From: Auanema rhodensis
Lineage: Eukaryota; Nematoda; Chromadorea; Rhabditida; Rhabditidae
Assembly (NCBI GenBank): GCA_964057225.1
Contig: OZ059895.1
Coordinates: forward strand, 12,958,001 to 13,022,000
Reading direction: 5' to 3'
Length of the DNA: 64,000 nucleotides
Part shown: positions 33,886-44,595 of the stretch, piece after piece
Position numbering within the stretch: the first letter of the stretch is position 1
Layout of the letters: each line of letters begins with the position of its first letter
Translations under genes and position numbers: made by a program
The notes under the pieces: generated by a model
Told to the model about the DNA's origin: nothing
Seen by the model: only the letters and a program-made list of their open reading frames with translations
Database searches by the model: none

Positions 33886-34694
33886 TTTCAAATTTTTTTA
33901 ACGATCATACCACGTTGAAAGTACGCAATGCAGCTGATTTTCAATTTTATCTCTTCCGTAACAAATGTTTTTAATTTTCCAGCAGTTTTACTTAGATAGC
34001 TCAACCCAAGGCATCAAAATATCTTCAATCTTATTTCTATATTACAGTTACAAACCAGTAGTTTATGAACCTTCATCTTAACTTTACTGTTTCTATCTAT
34101 TTCCTATTAAAACAAACATTGTTCAAACACTATACAACTGTGAAACCTTTTTTAATTTATTGTATTTGGAGCTCATAAGATTTGATATCATCGAGGAGTT
34201 TAGATGTAACGTAGAAAATTACATAACTAACATGAAATTGGAAAAAAAACAATAACGAGAATAAGTATGTAAATCATTGAATATCAGATTTTTTCGCTTA
34301 CGACCATACCACGTTGAAAGTACGCCATGCAGCTGATTTTCAATTTTATCTCTTCCGTAACAAATGTTTTTAATTTTCCAGCAGTTTTACTTAGATAGCT
34401 CAACCCAAGGCATCAAAATATCTTCAATCTTCTTTCTATATTACAGTTATAAACCAGTAGTTTATGAACCTTCATCTCAACTTTACTGTTTCTATCTATT
34501 TCCTAATGAAACAAACATTGTTTAAACACTATACAACTGTGAAACCTTTTTTAATTTATTGTATTTGGATCTCATAAGATTTGATATCATCGAGGGATTT
34601 AGATGTAACGTAGAAAATTACAAAACTAACATGAAATTGGAAAAAAAACAATAACGAGGATAAGTATGTAAATCATTGAATATCAGGTATTTTC

Positions 34695-34813
34695 GCTTAC
34701 GACCATACCACGTTGAAAGTACGCCATCCCGTCCGATCTGGCAAGTCAAGCAACGTTGGGCCCGGTTAGTACTTGGATCGGAGACGGCTTGGGAATCCCG
34801 GGTGCCGTAAGCT
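34695..34813 (+). rRNA. 5S rRNA: 5S ribosomal RNA gene, copy 25
   Basis: Full-length consensus sequence. Confidence 0.9.
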
Positions 34814-35222
34814 TTTCAAATTTTTTTAACGATCATACCACGTTGAAAGTACGCAATGCAGCTGATTTTCAATTTTATCTCTTCCGTAACAAATGTTTTT
34901 AATTTTCCAGCAGTTTTACTTAGATAGCTCAACCCAAGGCATCAAAATATCTTCAATCTTATTTCTATATTACAGTTACAAACCAGTAGTTTATGAACCT
35001 TCATCTTAACTTTACTGTTTCTATCTATTTCCTATTGAAACAAACATTGTTTTAACACTATACAACTGTGAAACCTTTTTCAATTTATTGTATTTGGATC
35101 TCATAAGATTTGATATCATCGAGGGATTTAGATGTAACGTAGAAAATCACATAACTAACATGAAATTGGAAAAAAACAATAACGAGGATAAGTATGTAAA
35201 TCATTGAATATCAGGTATTTTC

Positions 35223-35341
35223 GCTTACGACCATACCACGTTGAAAGTACGCCATCCCGTCCGATCTGGCAAGTCAAGCAACGTTGGGCCCGGTTAGTAC
35301 TTGGATCGGAGACGGCTTGGGAATCCCGGGTGCCGTAAGCT
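35223..35341 (+). rRNA. 5S rRNA: 5S ribosomal RNA gene, copy 26
   Basis: Full-length consensus sequence; last + strand gene, about 320 bp before the retroelement. Confidence 0.9.
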
Positions 35342-35663
35342 TTTCAAATTTTTTTAACGATCATACCACGTTGAAAGTACGCCATGCAGCTGATTTTCAA
35401 TTTCATCTCTTCCGTAACAAATGTTTTTAATTTTCCAGCAGTTTTACTTAGATAGCTCAACCCAAGGCATCAAAATATCTTCAATCTTATTTCTATATTA
35501 CAGTTATAAACCAGTAGTTTATGAACCTTCATCTTAACTTTACTGTTTCTATCTATTTCCTATTGAAACAAACATTGTTTAAACACTATACAACTGTGAA
35601 ACCTTTTTTAATTTATTGTATTTGGATCTCATAAGATTTGATATCATCGAGGGATTTAGATGT

Positions 35664-36080
35664 TGTTACATACATATCTCAAAGGAAAGCAGCTGACCAT
35701 GGCAGCTGCTATTATTAAACTAATGCAAATAGTTTTTAAGCAATTCTGAGAATATTCTAGATGCACTTTTTATAAGCTTTGTAACAATTTGTGTAAACTG
35801 AGTAGGAGTTGTATGGATATATAAACCTGAGTCCTCAAGACTCAGGCATCTCATTATCTCATTATCTTACTTTCTCTTTATCTTCTTTATATTCTCTTTC
35901 TTAACTCTAGCTTTAATCTTTGTATAATTATATTATAATGCGAACAATAAACCTTTATATATTTCATCTCTTGTTTCTTATTTCACCTTACATTACACAC
36001 ATATATTTAAAATCATACTCATCTTCTCATAGTCTGTTTGGATCTCTCAACTTGGAACCATTGGGAATCTAAATGGAACG
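35664..36080 (+). repeat. 5' LTR of the retroelement
   Basis: Starts TGTTACATAC, with TATATAAA at about 35818-35825 and AATAAA at 35946-35951, and ends AAATGGAACG immediately before the primer site. A perfect 8-bp hairpin (CCTGAGTC / GACTCAGG, loop CTCAA) sits at 35826-35846 just after the TATA box. No matching copy exists at the right end. Confidence 0.75.
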
Positions 36081-36098
36081 TGGAGGTTCCGCCGAGAT
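36081..36098 (+). promoter_or_regulatory. Primer binding site, tRNA-Gln-like
   Basis: TGGAGGTTCCGCCGAGAT directly after the LTR is the expected complement of a tRNA 3' end; with one mismatch it fits the tRNA-Gln 3' end as I remember it (ending in GGAACCT plus CCA). This marks the start of minus-strand DNA synthesis. Confidence 0.7.
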
Positions 36099-37347
36099 CC
36101 TTCCTTTTGGACAGGATCTCGTAAAGGAACTCAAGCGCTACCGTCTACATCTCTTATTCAGTTAAAAATCTTATCTCTCTCTTAAAGTTAGCTTATAATA
36201 TTTTCTTAAAAACTCTAAAACTTTTCTATTAAAAAATTATATCCAAAACTCTTCACAAAAACTCAGTTTTCTATTCATTATATTCTCATAAATCATTTTC
36301 AATTATTCATAAGTGTACCTATATCATTTATCATTCTCTCTATCCAAAATCCTGTATACGAAAATTGTTCAAATTCAATAATTAACTTTTCTAAGAATTA
36401 TAAGTTTATTTTCACATTTTTTGAACAAAAATAGTTAAGTTCTTTATAAAATTAATTTAGAATTAAGAAATAAAAAGAAATATTGCTTCTATACCTCTCA
36501 ATCTTAATCATCTTATCATATTATCTCAATCTTCATCTTATCATACTATCTTAATCATCCTATCATCCTATCATACCATATTTTCATTATTTTCTTTATG
36601 TTCGTTTATAAAACTATTATTCTTATACTACTACACTGTATTCTCATAAACCCACCCCTTCCCCCCCCCCGTAATTTCATAAGCAAGAAATCCCGTGTTA
36701 AACACGACAGAAAAAATATTTATTAGGCGCAGCGTACCCAAATTCCGCTTACCTTAGCACCTGAAAAAAAAAAAAAACGAAAAATAATTAAATTAATCAA
36801 TAAGTTTTAACTCATACGCAAAAACCATCCCCCCTCGTTAAGAATAATGCCAGACACTCAAGAGACTCGAGCGGAGGCCGACACTCAGGATAAGACGTAC
36901 GCCCCATGAAATAATTAGAGAATTTTTGAATTGAAATCTGCCCCACATTGATATAAATAATAAGAGTGGTCTCGCCATCATAGAGTCAGGGAGCAGGATG
37001 CAGAAGGCAGCTGACATACCTGTGACTCAGATAGGTTAATGAGGTCTGGGAAAATGAAATGATTGCGAAAATTCTATTTTGTATCCTTGTCCCAAAAGAC
37101 TGGCGAACTATTAACTTTCATTTCATGCCTTTTTCACAATATAGAACTTGTCCCTTCGAAAAGGCACACTAGTTTCAAACCTGTGTTAGACCCGGACGAG
37201 CTATATTGGTAAAGAGATTACTTGCAAGACTAGCTACCTTCATAAGAATCGCGCACACAAACCCAACATTATTCTTTACGTTTTTCTATATATAAAATTA
37301 TTTTGGCACACGTTGGATATAACAAATTTCCTTACAGGATACCAACG
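36099..37347 (+). other. Retroelement leader, non-coding
   Basis: About 1.25 kb without a supported frame. It contains simple 'atcatcctatcatcc' stretches (about 36480-36600), a C-run at 36661-36670 and a GC-richer part (36840-37040) that could hold a packaging signal. A splice-acceptor-like TTCCTTACAG lies at 37328-37337, 10 bp before the gag ATG. Confidence 0.6.
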
Positions 37348-40300
37348 ATGCTGCCCAATACTGGTCCAAAACCTCCGCTGGACCCTGCTGCCACTTCAAA
37401 TATTATAAGAAGAAAAAGACAACCGCCCGCAACATATTCTCCCCCCTCTGCAAAACAAGCGAAGTTAAGCATTAAAACAAAGTCAATGGTAATACATACC
37501 CCAAGACATCGCGGCATTCAAAAACAATTCACCAATCCCAAATCACATGAAAAAACGAAGAAACAAAAAACAGACATAGTCGAAAGAAACACCTTAGAAA
37601 AGAAAATTATCCCAAACATTAAACCTATTCCTAAAAACATAGCAAGCAAAGGGAACCCTCAAAACCCCCCAACCAACACCATACCAAATACAATCAACCC
37701 AATCAATCCTTTAATAGCCACCCCTAGAAGAAGCAATACACCAACCACACAAAAATCACCTACGCCCGCACTTTCTTCAACCACACCCGCAGTAAGCTCA
37801 TCCCCACCTCTACGAATCTCACCTTCATCCATTGATCATTCTACATCTGGGCATTCTCTATCTCCGTCTCTTCCATCGCAAACTAATCAAGCAAATACTT
37901 TTGTTGCAGAAAACAAGAGAATTAACCCAAGAATGGACCCAATGGACGAAGGCGCACCACTTACGCAAACCTCGGGAAGGGCACCTGTTCCAACACCTAC
38001 AATCATCCCTCAACCAGCAGCGATTCCGTCCGCCATACGCGATATAAAAGCTCCACGCTACGATGGAAAAACACCATTCAACCGCTATCTACTATACCTA
38101 GATGAACACTTCAACGCTACAAGAACAACTATGCCCGAACGTCTTCAAAGCATACAATTATTGCTAGAAGATGATCGAGCAAGAGAAGCGTACAGAAAAC
38201 TCACAACCGAAGATAAGCGACTTGGATGGGACCATGTCAAGAAGCGACTCTCAGAAATGATCACACCGAAAAAACAGAGAGAACGAGCAATGCACCGCCT
38301 ACATGGCTTGAAACAGTTACCAACGGAATCGGTACAAAGCTTTGCAACAAGATGTTCTAACGAAGCCTACTCGGCTATGGACATGAACAACGAAAGTGAG
38401 CTTAACATGCTCCGATCCACTTTCACCTGGGGACTAAGACCCGAAATAAGCGAACATGTTAGCCGTCTAGACCCACCAAACTTTGAGGAAGCTTACGAAA
38501 TGGCCTTACGAGAAGAACTCTTTATACAAAATAGACCACCATCGTTCGTCAACAATATGGAGAAGTCGTTCAACAACCTCAACATTCGAGACTCAAAGGA
38601 CAACAATCAATACCAGAGAAACGAATCTAAGGAATTCAAAGGAACCAAACCGATGTATAATGGCAATGGCAAACCACACAACCGATATCCGGACAGATAC
38701 AACAACCAATATCGGCCTCATCAACACCAATACAGGAACCATAACTCACGATTCTCTCAAAATAAGGGATCAAGACAAAACTACTTCAACAGATCACGGA
38801 ACAGAAGCCAAGAAAGACCATACTATCGAAACCGCGACCAAAACTATAGCGGACACAACAACCGGCGACAATCAAATAATCACGAACAATACCCCTCTCA
38901 ATACAATCGAAGCCAATACAACAATTATAGAAGTCGCCCGCGCAGCACCTCCAATGGACCGGAACGGTATAGAGAACGCACACAGAGCCCAGGAGTACGT
39001 TTTCAAGTCAACAACGTCACGGAAAACGAAGTACCGAACAACAAAAGAAAATCAACACCATTCCTACCCCTCTTTATCACAATTATCGCACTCATTATAA
39101 ACACATGCAGTGCAGAAACAACGTACCAGTTATGCACAGGAAACAGAGGAGGAATATATGTCGAGCCGCCATCTCCAACAGCTTGCCGATCCATCGCACC
39201 AACTAATAACCATATCCAGAAGACAACAGCAGAATTGTTCATCCAAAACCTACAACCAAAAGAATGGGAAGCATGGAAATGTGCAATTGAAACTTACCAA
39301 CTCTGCATTCACGACGTTTTCTTCATCAGAGAAACTAATGTCTCACTAGCAAAAGTTTCACCAACAACACTGCAAGAATGTTCGTCAGCTATTAAAGAAA
39401 GAATATTCAACGGTACCAACCTTCAAAGAGAAGCACCAGGACTCTATGGAACTCCATTCCCAGAGACAACCATTACTAATGGTATATGGAAACAGGAATG
39501 CGAACAACGTACCAGATTCATAGCTGAACGAGGACACATGACCAGCCTACAAGACAATACAGTACTCTCAGATATATTCATAAACGACAACGGATGCACC
39601 AGTGACAAAGGACAATGCCTAACCAACAACGCTCTCATCATATGGACCCCACCATCAGAAAAACATAGTTGCTCGTACACTTCATTAGGCTCTCACGAAG
39701 TTTTTATATCAGAAGACACCATATTGATTCCCGGAATTCAAAGTGCTTTTATTCTAAACAATAAAACACCGGAAAAAGAAGCCTCCTCATGCTTACAAAA
39801 AGATATATTTACTACAAATAGTGGAACTCTAATCTCCTTCAACTCAACCTCAAGCTTAGGACGATCAAGAAGACACGCAATCACGGAATACCCTAAAGGA
39901 TTCTTGACAGTTCATCAATACCCCTCGCTAAGATATTCAGCCAGCAAAACCGGAACTATTCTACTATATACAACCTATATTCAACGGAAAAGACTTGACA
40001 TCCATTACAATCTCAATAACATAACAAATATGTTACCTAAGTATATCGCAATCTTCAAATACCTAGGTATAAATTTTGATGTTATCAAAAATCGTCTTAT
40101 ATGGCACAAATATGAAGACGTCAACATAGCCATTCTACACGCCCTAGGAGAAGCAGAAATAAGAGAAGCAACAAAAATCGCGATCGATAATCTATCGTAT
40201 AAGGAACTTACGCATAAACTTAGCAAACGGATCACAATTAAGGATTTTAAGAAGATACTACCAACCAAAACAGGAGACTACTATGAAATCGCGAAAGAAA

Positions 40301-43300
40301 TTGCTTACTCACTTGCGGAAATACCTACTACGTTAGCTACAGGAGAAACAACACCATCTTTAGAAGAATACTTATATCAACTCATGCCACCAAGAAAACC
40401 AAGACTCACCAAGACACGAAACGATTTAGAACTGTACGAACAACTAGCACAAGCAAAAATTATCCTGAACGCAATAAATAATCCGAAGAAGCTACATTCA
40501 AAAGAAGAATACGAAGCAGAAATGAAGAAATGGATCAAATATGAAAAAGAACTGAACTTACCACCATTACAACTGCCAAACTACACAGTTATCTTCGATG
40601 GCGACGATATATTCTACGGCTTCCGGAAAAGAAATCCTACAAATTATAGCATTACACAAGAGGATAGTGAAAAATTTTATAATCATTATCTACCCCTTAT
40701 CAGTACTCCCGGAACACGACCTTTTGCAACCACAATTAGAAGCACTTCGACCCCCCTACAAACTACTACTACAACCACTACCACGACCCCTAAGCCTACA
40801 ACCATAAGGAACGTCATCACTTCGACAATCACACCCAAAACACATATATCCACAACAACTAGACCCAAACCAACAATACCCACGTCTTCATCAACTACTA
40901 CTACTACTACCACTACTACTACTACTACTTCTACTACTGCTAGACTCAGATCAACAACAACCACAACACCTACAACAACCACAACTATATTCACCACTCA
41001 TCGACCAACACAATCATTCTCCACCCCCCAATCTACATTCAATATTACTACAAACCCAATCACAATCACCTCAAGCCAGGAATACAATAGGAAAGAATCA
41101 CTCACCAAGTCACCGCCTCCAAGAACTACAAAAAGATCTATCACTACCACTCGCAGCACACCTGAAGAAATATCATCACATATTGGTAAGAAAGATCACG
41201 TAGACTACCTTAAAGCTAAGAACGATATCGTCCAAAAATGGAATGAACATCTTCATCAACAAGAAACGCAATCTCATCTACAATATGCCACTACCAATCT
41301 GGAAGATGATATCATACGTACGTTCACAACAAACAGAAACAACATCTGCCACGTACAAAATAAACAACTACTTACCTGGTGGGCTATTCTTCAAATAAAT
41401 CCTACTATAGGGATGCGTACAATGCTACGACGACAGGATATATCTGCAAGATTCATAAATGATAAACTAATTTATGTAATGCCATGCACACCAATTCAAA
41501 TTACAAAAACATACCGCGATCACAAAGTCAACAGCACGTGTTTTCTGGAAACCCCAGTCGAAACGGAACATCACGGCCAACTGTTCATCCTACCAGGTAC
41601 AAGAGACCTCACACCGATGGCACATGCCATACCATGCGGATTCACAATCAAGGATCCCTGGAAAGAAAACGATCAATGGACTAATAATAACCAATCAATA
41701 AATGTAACATCACCAGCATACATCGACGAGTTAGGATCAATCAACCTAGAACATATCAAGTTTAATGGAAGCAACATTTTCAACAACCTAACAGAATCAA
41801 CGTTTCCTATGGCACTAGCAATATCATATGGATCCAGCTTAGCAACGCTACAGGCTACTTTACCAGGAAGAATAAAACCTGTAATCAAACAAAGATTAAT
41901 TCCTAACATGAACCCTGTTACCCTAACAGCAGGAGCAGCCAGCAGCTTACTACTCAGCTACGAACATACAAAAGAAGCTATAACTTGGAAAATGTTTGAC
42001 TTTCTGTCACCAATATGGGAAAAGATTCAAACCTGGACACTACGCGTACTTGCTATCATTGGATCAATCATCATAACAATTGGCATAATCACACTCGCCA
42101 CCTGGATAATAAAAATATACGCATGTAGTTCAAGGATACCCATCAACAATGTCAAATGGGAAGCAGAATACTTACAACCACTATCAACTGAGAACACAAG
42201 AACAGAAACATCTCATCCTTCTCCGTCCGCTCCATACGTCGACAACCATCACAACAGCTGTCAACTCACATTGTATGATCCTTCAGCACCAATTCCTGAA
42301 CACATTTATGAAGCTTATTTCCCTACAAGCATGAAGAAAGAAAACATAAACTACATAGGAGGATCACAATTACCGTTTGTCCCAATTTCAATCCACAATC
42401 ACATCTTTAAGGCACTATGGGACACGGGAGCATCAGCATCATACATGCGAGAATCCACCTTCAAACAACTGCCCGCTGCAACGATGGTACTAAAACAAAC
42501 AACAGCGATAGTCGCGAATAAATCTAAATTCTCATTTATGGGATACACAAGGATCCTCATAACAATAGGAACAACAGAAACAGAACACAAATTTTATGTA
42601 GCAGAAGATAACTACTGTCCAGCACCAGTGTTACTTGGAATAGACTTCATGGAAGCATTACATCAACAAGGAATTTACACCTCACTTCGACCGCTGGATA
42701 AAACAATTGTTATCGGCACAACACATGTTCCACTAGCACGAGAAACATCTCCGTGGGAACACCAGACCACGAAAGCATATGTGGTTAGCTTAGAAAACAA
42801 AACGCTGAGACCAGGAGAAACAAGAACGCTCACGCTAGAAGTACACGATCCAGAAAGCTATGAACAGGCGTTTCTAGATTGTAAGAAACCAGGCAACAAA
42901 CTCTCTTTCACGCCTACTATATTTACGCCAACTGGATACGGAGTACAAATTTACGCGACGAATATATGCAAACAGCCACTCGAAATTCAAATGAATCAAG
43001 AAATAGGGATAGCAGAAGCGATACCAAAGGACAACCAAGAAAAATACGAAGGACAATACATACCTCCGGAAGCTCGATGGGAAGAGCAACTGCCATATTT
43101 TCCAGACAATTTCATCAATGAGCTTGACCTTTCAGAAGCCTGCTTCTCACAAATCGAACAACAGCAACTGAAAGAAATAATTTTACTACATAAACAAGCG
43201 TTTCTCAACGAAGATAGAAATATCGGACTCTTCCTAGGACCAATTGAACACTCCATTCCAATCATGCCAGGAAAAACACCATCATTCAAAATTACTTATC

Positions 43301-44595
43301 GTATACCACTCTCCCAACAAGAAGAAGTGGAGAAACAAATAGAAGAAATGCTACAACAAAGAATCATTGAACCATCAAACTCAATGACAACTAGTCCAGT
43401 AATTTTGGTGAAGAAGAAAGACAAAACTTACAGATTTGTAACGGACTTTCGAGCTTTGAATGCAATCACTCAGAAACAAGTATATGTTATATCAAACATA
43501 CAGGACATCCTAGATTTGGCCGCTGGAGCAAGGATCTTCAGCAACTTTGATTTAGTATCTGGATTTTTCCAAATACCTCTTAAGAAAGAAGATCGTCATC
43601 TTACAGCTTTCACAACAACAAGTGGAACTTACCAATATTGTCGAATGCCGATGGGATTATGTGGATCACCCCATACTTTTCAAAACGCAGTACGATACCT
43701 GCAATCAATGGTTAAATGCAAGCTATTCGTATATCTAGATGATTTACTGTTAATCTCTGAATCTACGACAGCACATTTAAAAGATATTGAAGAAGTTTTG
43801 GAAGCAGTAACTCAAATAGGATTCAAAATAAAACTGAAGAAATGCGCATTCGCAAGAAAGGAAGTAAAATTTCTAGGATACATAGTTGGACAAGAAGGAA
43901 TTAAACCGGACCCACATAAAATCAAGGCAATACAAGATTATCCCCAACCAAAATCAACAACAGGAGTAAGAGCTTTCATGGGAGTAGTAAACTACTTCAG
44001 AAGGTTCATAAAGAACGCTGCAGGAATAGCAACACCACTCTACAACCTCACTCGGAAAGACACTCCGTTCAAATGGACAGAAGAAGAAGAAATTGCTTTT
44101 AATACTTTGAAGAAAACATTGACTCAAGCACCTGTGTTACAAGCACCAATCCCGAAACGACCATATGTTATTGAAAGTGACGGAAGTATGATAGCAGTTG
44201 GCGCTGTACTACTTCAAGCGAAAGACGATCAAGAACCATTACATCCAATAGCTTTTGCTAGTCGGAAACTCAACAAAGCTGAAAGGAATTATCCACCAAT
44301 AGAAGTAGAAGCATTAGCTCTTACATTCGCCGTCAACCAATTTCGCACCTACATACTAGGAACAGCAACCAAAATTATCACGGACCATAGACCACTCACT
44401 AGTTTAATGACTAGAAAGGATTTAATAGGTCGTTTAGCAAAATTTCAAATTGTTTTACAAGAATACGATATTGAAATTATCTACAGACCAGGAAAATTAA
44501 ACAGTGTATGTGACGCATTATCACGATATTTTGAAGATGAAATCAACGAAGCAAAACCACCAGCTACGTCAACCGACTTTAGTTTAATCAAATAA
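37348..44595 (+). CDS. Gag-Env-like-Pol polyprotein (no integrase)
   Basis: One open frame of 2415 aa from ATG 37348 (MLPNTGPKPP); the frame is open further upstream from a TTG. Order: Pro-rich N-terminus; Ty3/gypsy Gag core about 234-395; Arg/Asn/Gln-rich nucleocapsid-like tail with no CCHC knuckle; signal-peptide-like LPLFITIIALIINTCSA about 573-589; Cys-rich ectodomain with N-glycosylation sites; furin-like RSRR at 838-841; Thr-rich mucin-like stretch about 1131-1225; second Cys-containing domain; transmembrane helix about 1566-1591; protease DTGAS at 1692; reverse transcriptase with YLDD at 2129-2132; RNase H with ESDGS near 2277. It stops 20 residues after CDALSR, where an integrase would normally begin. 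There is no frameshift or internal stop. The envelope-like part has no sure family; its NP..G.R..L.R.DI.A pattern faintly recalls glycoproteins of invertebrate negative-strand viruses. Confidence 0.9.
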   Translation: MLPNTGPKPPLDPAATSNIIRRKRQPPATYSPPSAKQAKLSIKTKSMVIHTPRHRGIQKQFTNPKSHEKTKKQKTDIVERNTLEKKIIPNIKPIPKNIASKGNPQNPPTNTIPNTINPINPLIATPRRSNTPTTQKSPTPALSSTTPAVSSSPPLRISPSSIDHSTSGHSLSPSLPSQTNQANTFVAENKRINPRMDPMDEGAPLTQTSGRAPVPTPTIIPQPAAIPSAIRDIKAPRYDGKTPFNRYLLYLDEHFNATRTTMPERLQSIQLLLEDDRAREAYRKLTTEDKRLGWDHVKKRLSEMITPKKQRERAMHRLHGLKQLPTESVQSFATRCSNEAYSAMDMNNESELNMLRSTFTWGLRPEISEHVSRLDPPNFEEAYEMALREELFIQNRPPSFVNNMEKSFNNLNIRDSKDNNQYQRNESKEFKGTKPMYNGNGKPHNRYPDRYNNQYRPHQHQYRNHNSRFSQNKGSRQNYFNRSRNRSQERPYYRNRDQNYSGHNNRRQSNNHEQYPSQYNRSQYNNYRSRPRSTSNGPERYRERTQSPGVRFQVNNVTENEVPNNKRKSTPFLPLFITIIALIINTCSAETTYQLCTGNRGGIYVEPPSPTACRSIAPTNNHIQKTTAELFIQNLQPKEWEAWKCAIETYQLCIHDVFFIRETNVSLAKVSPTTLQECSSAIKERIFNGTNLQREAPGLYGTPFPETTITNGIWKQECEQRTRFIAERGHMTSLQDNTVLSDIFINDNGCTSDKGQCLTNNALIIWTPPSEKHSCSYTSLGSHEVFISEDTILIPGIQSAFILNNKTPEKEASSCLQKDIFTTNSGTLISFNSTSSLGRSRRHAITEYPKGFLTVHQYPSLRYSASKTGTILLYTTYIQRKRLDIHYNLNNITNMLPKYIAIFKYLGINFDVIKNRLIWHKYEDVNIAILHALGEAEIREATKIAIDNLSYKELTHKLSKRITIKDFKKILPTKTGDYYEIAKEIAYSLAEIPTTLATGETTPSLEEYLYQLMPPRKPRLTKTRNDLELYEQLAQAKIILNAINNPKKLHSKEEYEAEMKKWIKYEKELNLPPLQLPNYTVIFDGDDIFYGFRKRNPTNYSITQEDSEKFYNHYLPLISTPGTRPFATTIRSTSTPLQTTTTTTTTTPKPTTIRNVITSTITPKTHISTTTRPKPTIPTSSSTTTTTTTTTTTTSTTARLRSTTTTTPTTTTTIFTTHRPTQSFSTPQSTFNITTNPITITSSQEYNRKESLTKSPPPRTTKRSITTTRSTPEEISSHIGKKDHVDYLKAKNDIVQKWNEHLHQQETQSHLQYATTNLEDDIIRTFTTNRNNICHVQNKQLLTWWAILQINPTIGMRTMLRRQDISARFINDKLIYVMPCTPIQITKTYRDHKVNSTCFLETPVETEHHGQLFILPGTRDLTPMAHAIPCGFTIKDPWKENDQWTNNNQSINVTSPAYIDELGSINLEHIKFNGSNIFNNLTESTFPMALAISYGSSLATLQATLPGRIKPVIKQRLIPNMNPVTLTAGAASSLLLSYEHTKEAITWKMFDFLSPIWEKIQTWTLRVLAIIGSIIITIGIITLATWIIKIYACSSRIPINNVKWEAEYLQPLSTENTRTETSHPSPSAPYVDNHHNSCQLTLYDPSAPIPEHIYEAYFPTSMKKENINYIGGSQLPFVPISIHNHIFKALWDTGASASYMRESTFKQLPAATMVLKQTTAIVANKSKFSFMGYTRILITIGTTETEHKFYVAEDNYCPAPVLLGIDFMEALHQQGIYTSLRPLDKTIVIGTTHVPLARETSPWEHQTTKAYVVSLENKTLRPGETRTLTLEVHDPESYEQAFLDCKKPGNKLSFTPTIFTPTGYGVQIYATNICKQPLEIQMNQEIGIAEAIPKDNQEKYEGQYIPPEARWEEQLPYFPDNFINELDLSEACFSQIEQQQLKEIILLHKQAFLNEDRNIGLFLGPIEHSIPIMPGKTPSFKITYRIPLSQQEEVEKQIEEMLQQRIIEPSNSMTTSPVILVKKKDKTYRFVTDFRALNAITQKQVYVISNIQDILDLAAGARIFSNFDLVSGFFQIPLKKEDRHLTAFTTTSGTYQYCRMPMGLCGSPHTFQNAVRYLQSMVKCKLFVYLDDLLLISESTTAHLKDIEEVLEAVTQIGFKIKLKKCAFARKEVKFLGYIVGQEGIKPDPHKIKAIQDYPQPKSTTGVRAFMGVVNYFRRFIKNAAGIATPLYNLTRKDTPFKWTEEEEIAFNTLKKTLTQAPVLQAPIPKRPYVIESDGSMIAVGAVLLQAKDDQEPLHPIAFASRKLNKAERNYPPIEVEALALTFAVNQFRTYILGTATKIITDHRPLTSLMTRKDLIGRLAKFQIVLQEYDIEIIYRPGKLNSVCDALSRYFEDEINEAKPPATSTDFSLIK

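Larger units (their letters stand above)
25262..35663 (+). repeat. Tandem 5S rDNA array, middle block
   Basis: Continuation of the + strand array after the Polinton: 15 complete 5S genes at spacings of 529, 547 or 928 bp (the last means an intervening 399-bp short unit). Between 32540 and 33767 two short units sit together. It ends at the retroelement at 'gatttagatgt'. No protein gene. Confidence 0.93.

Noticed and set aside
1-35663. Regular repeats considered as a CRISPR array
   Set aside because: Units are 399-547 bp and nearly identical throughout, without short repeats and unique spacers; the sequence is eukaryotic 5S rDNA.
1-35663. Spliced-leader RNA gene in the 5S spacer, as in some nematodes
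   Set aside because: I found no clear leader with a donor site and Sm-binding motif on either strand; stretches starting GGTTT on the - strand lack the rest.
36481-36600. ATCATCCT-type repeats as a microsatellite locus
   Set aside because: Too irregular and short for a supported tandem repeat; treated as low-complexity leader.
37303-37347. Upstream TTG start of the retroelement frame
   Set aside because: A normal ATG is present at 37348 and the upstream codons cross a splice-acceptor-like sequence.
38483-39100. Second + strand frame of 205 codons inside the retroelement gag region
   Set aside because: Low-complexity Thr/Asn/Arg translation of the A-rich nucleocapsid region in another frame, with no domain; likely incidental.
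40686-40997. Minus-strand frame rich in Val
   Set aside because: It is the shadow of the ACT/ACC threonine tract of the retroelement polyprotein.
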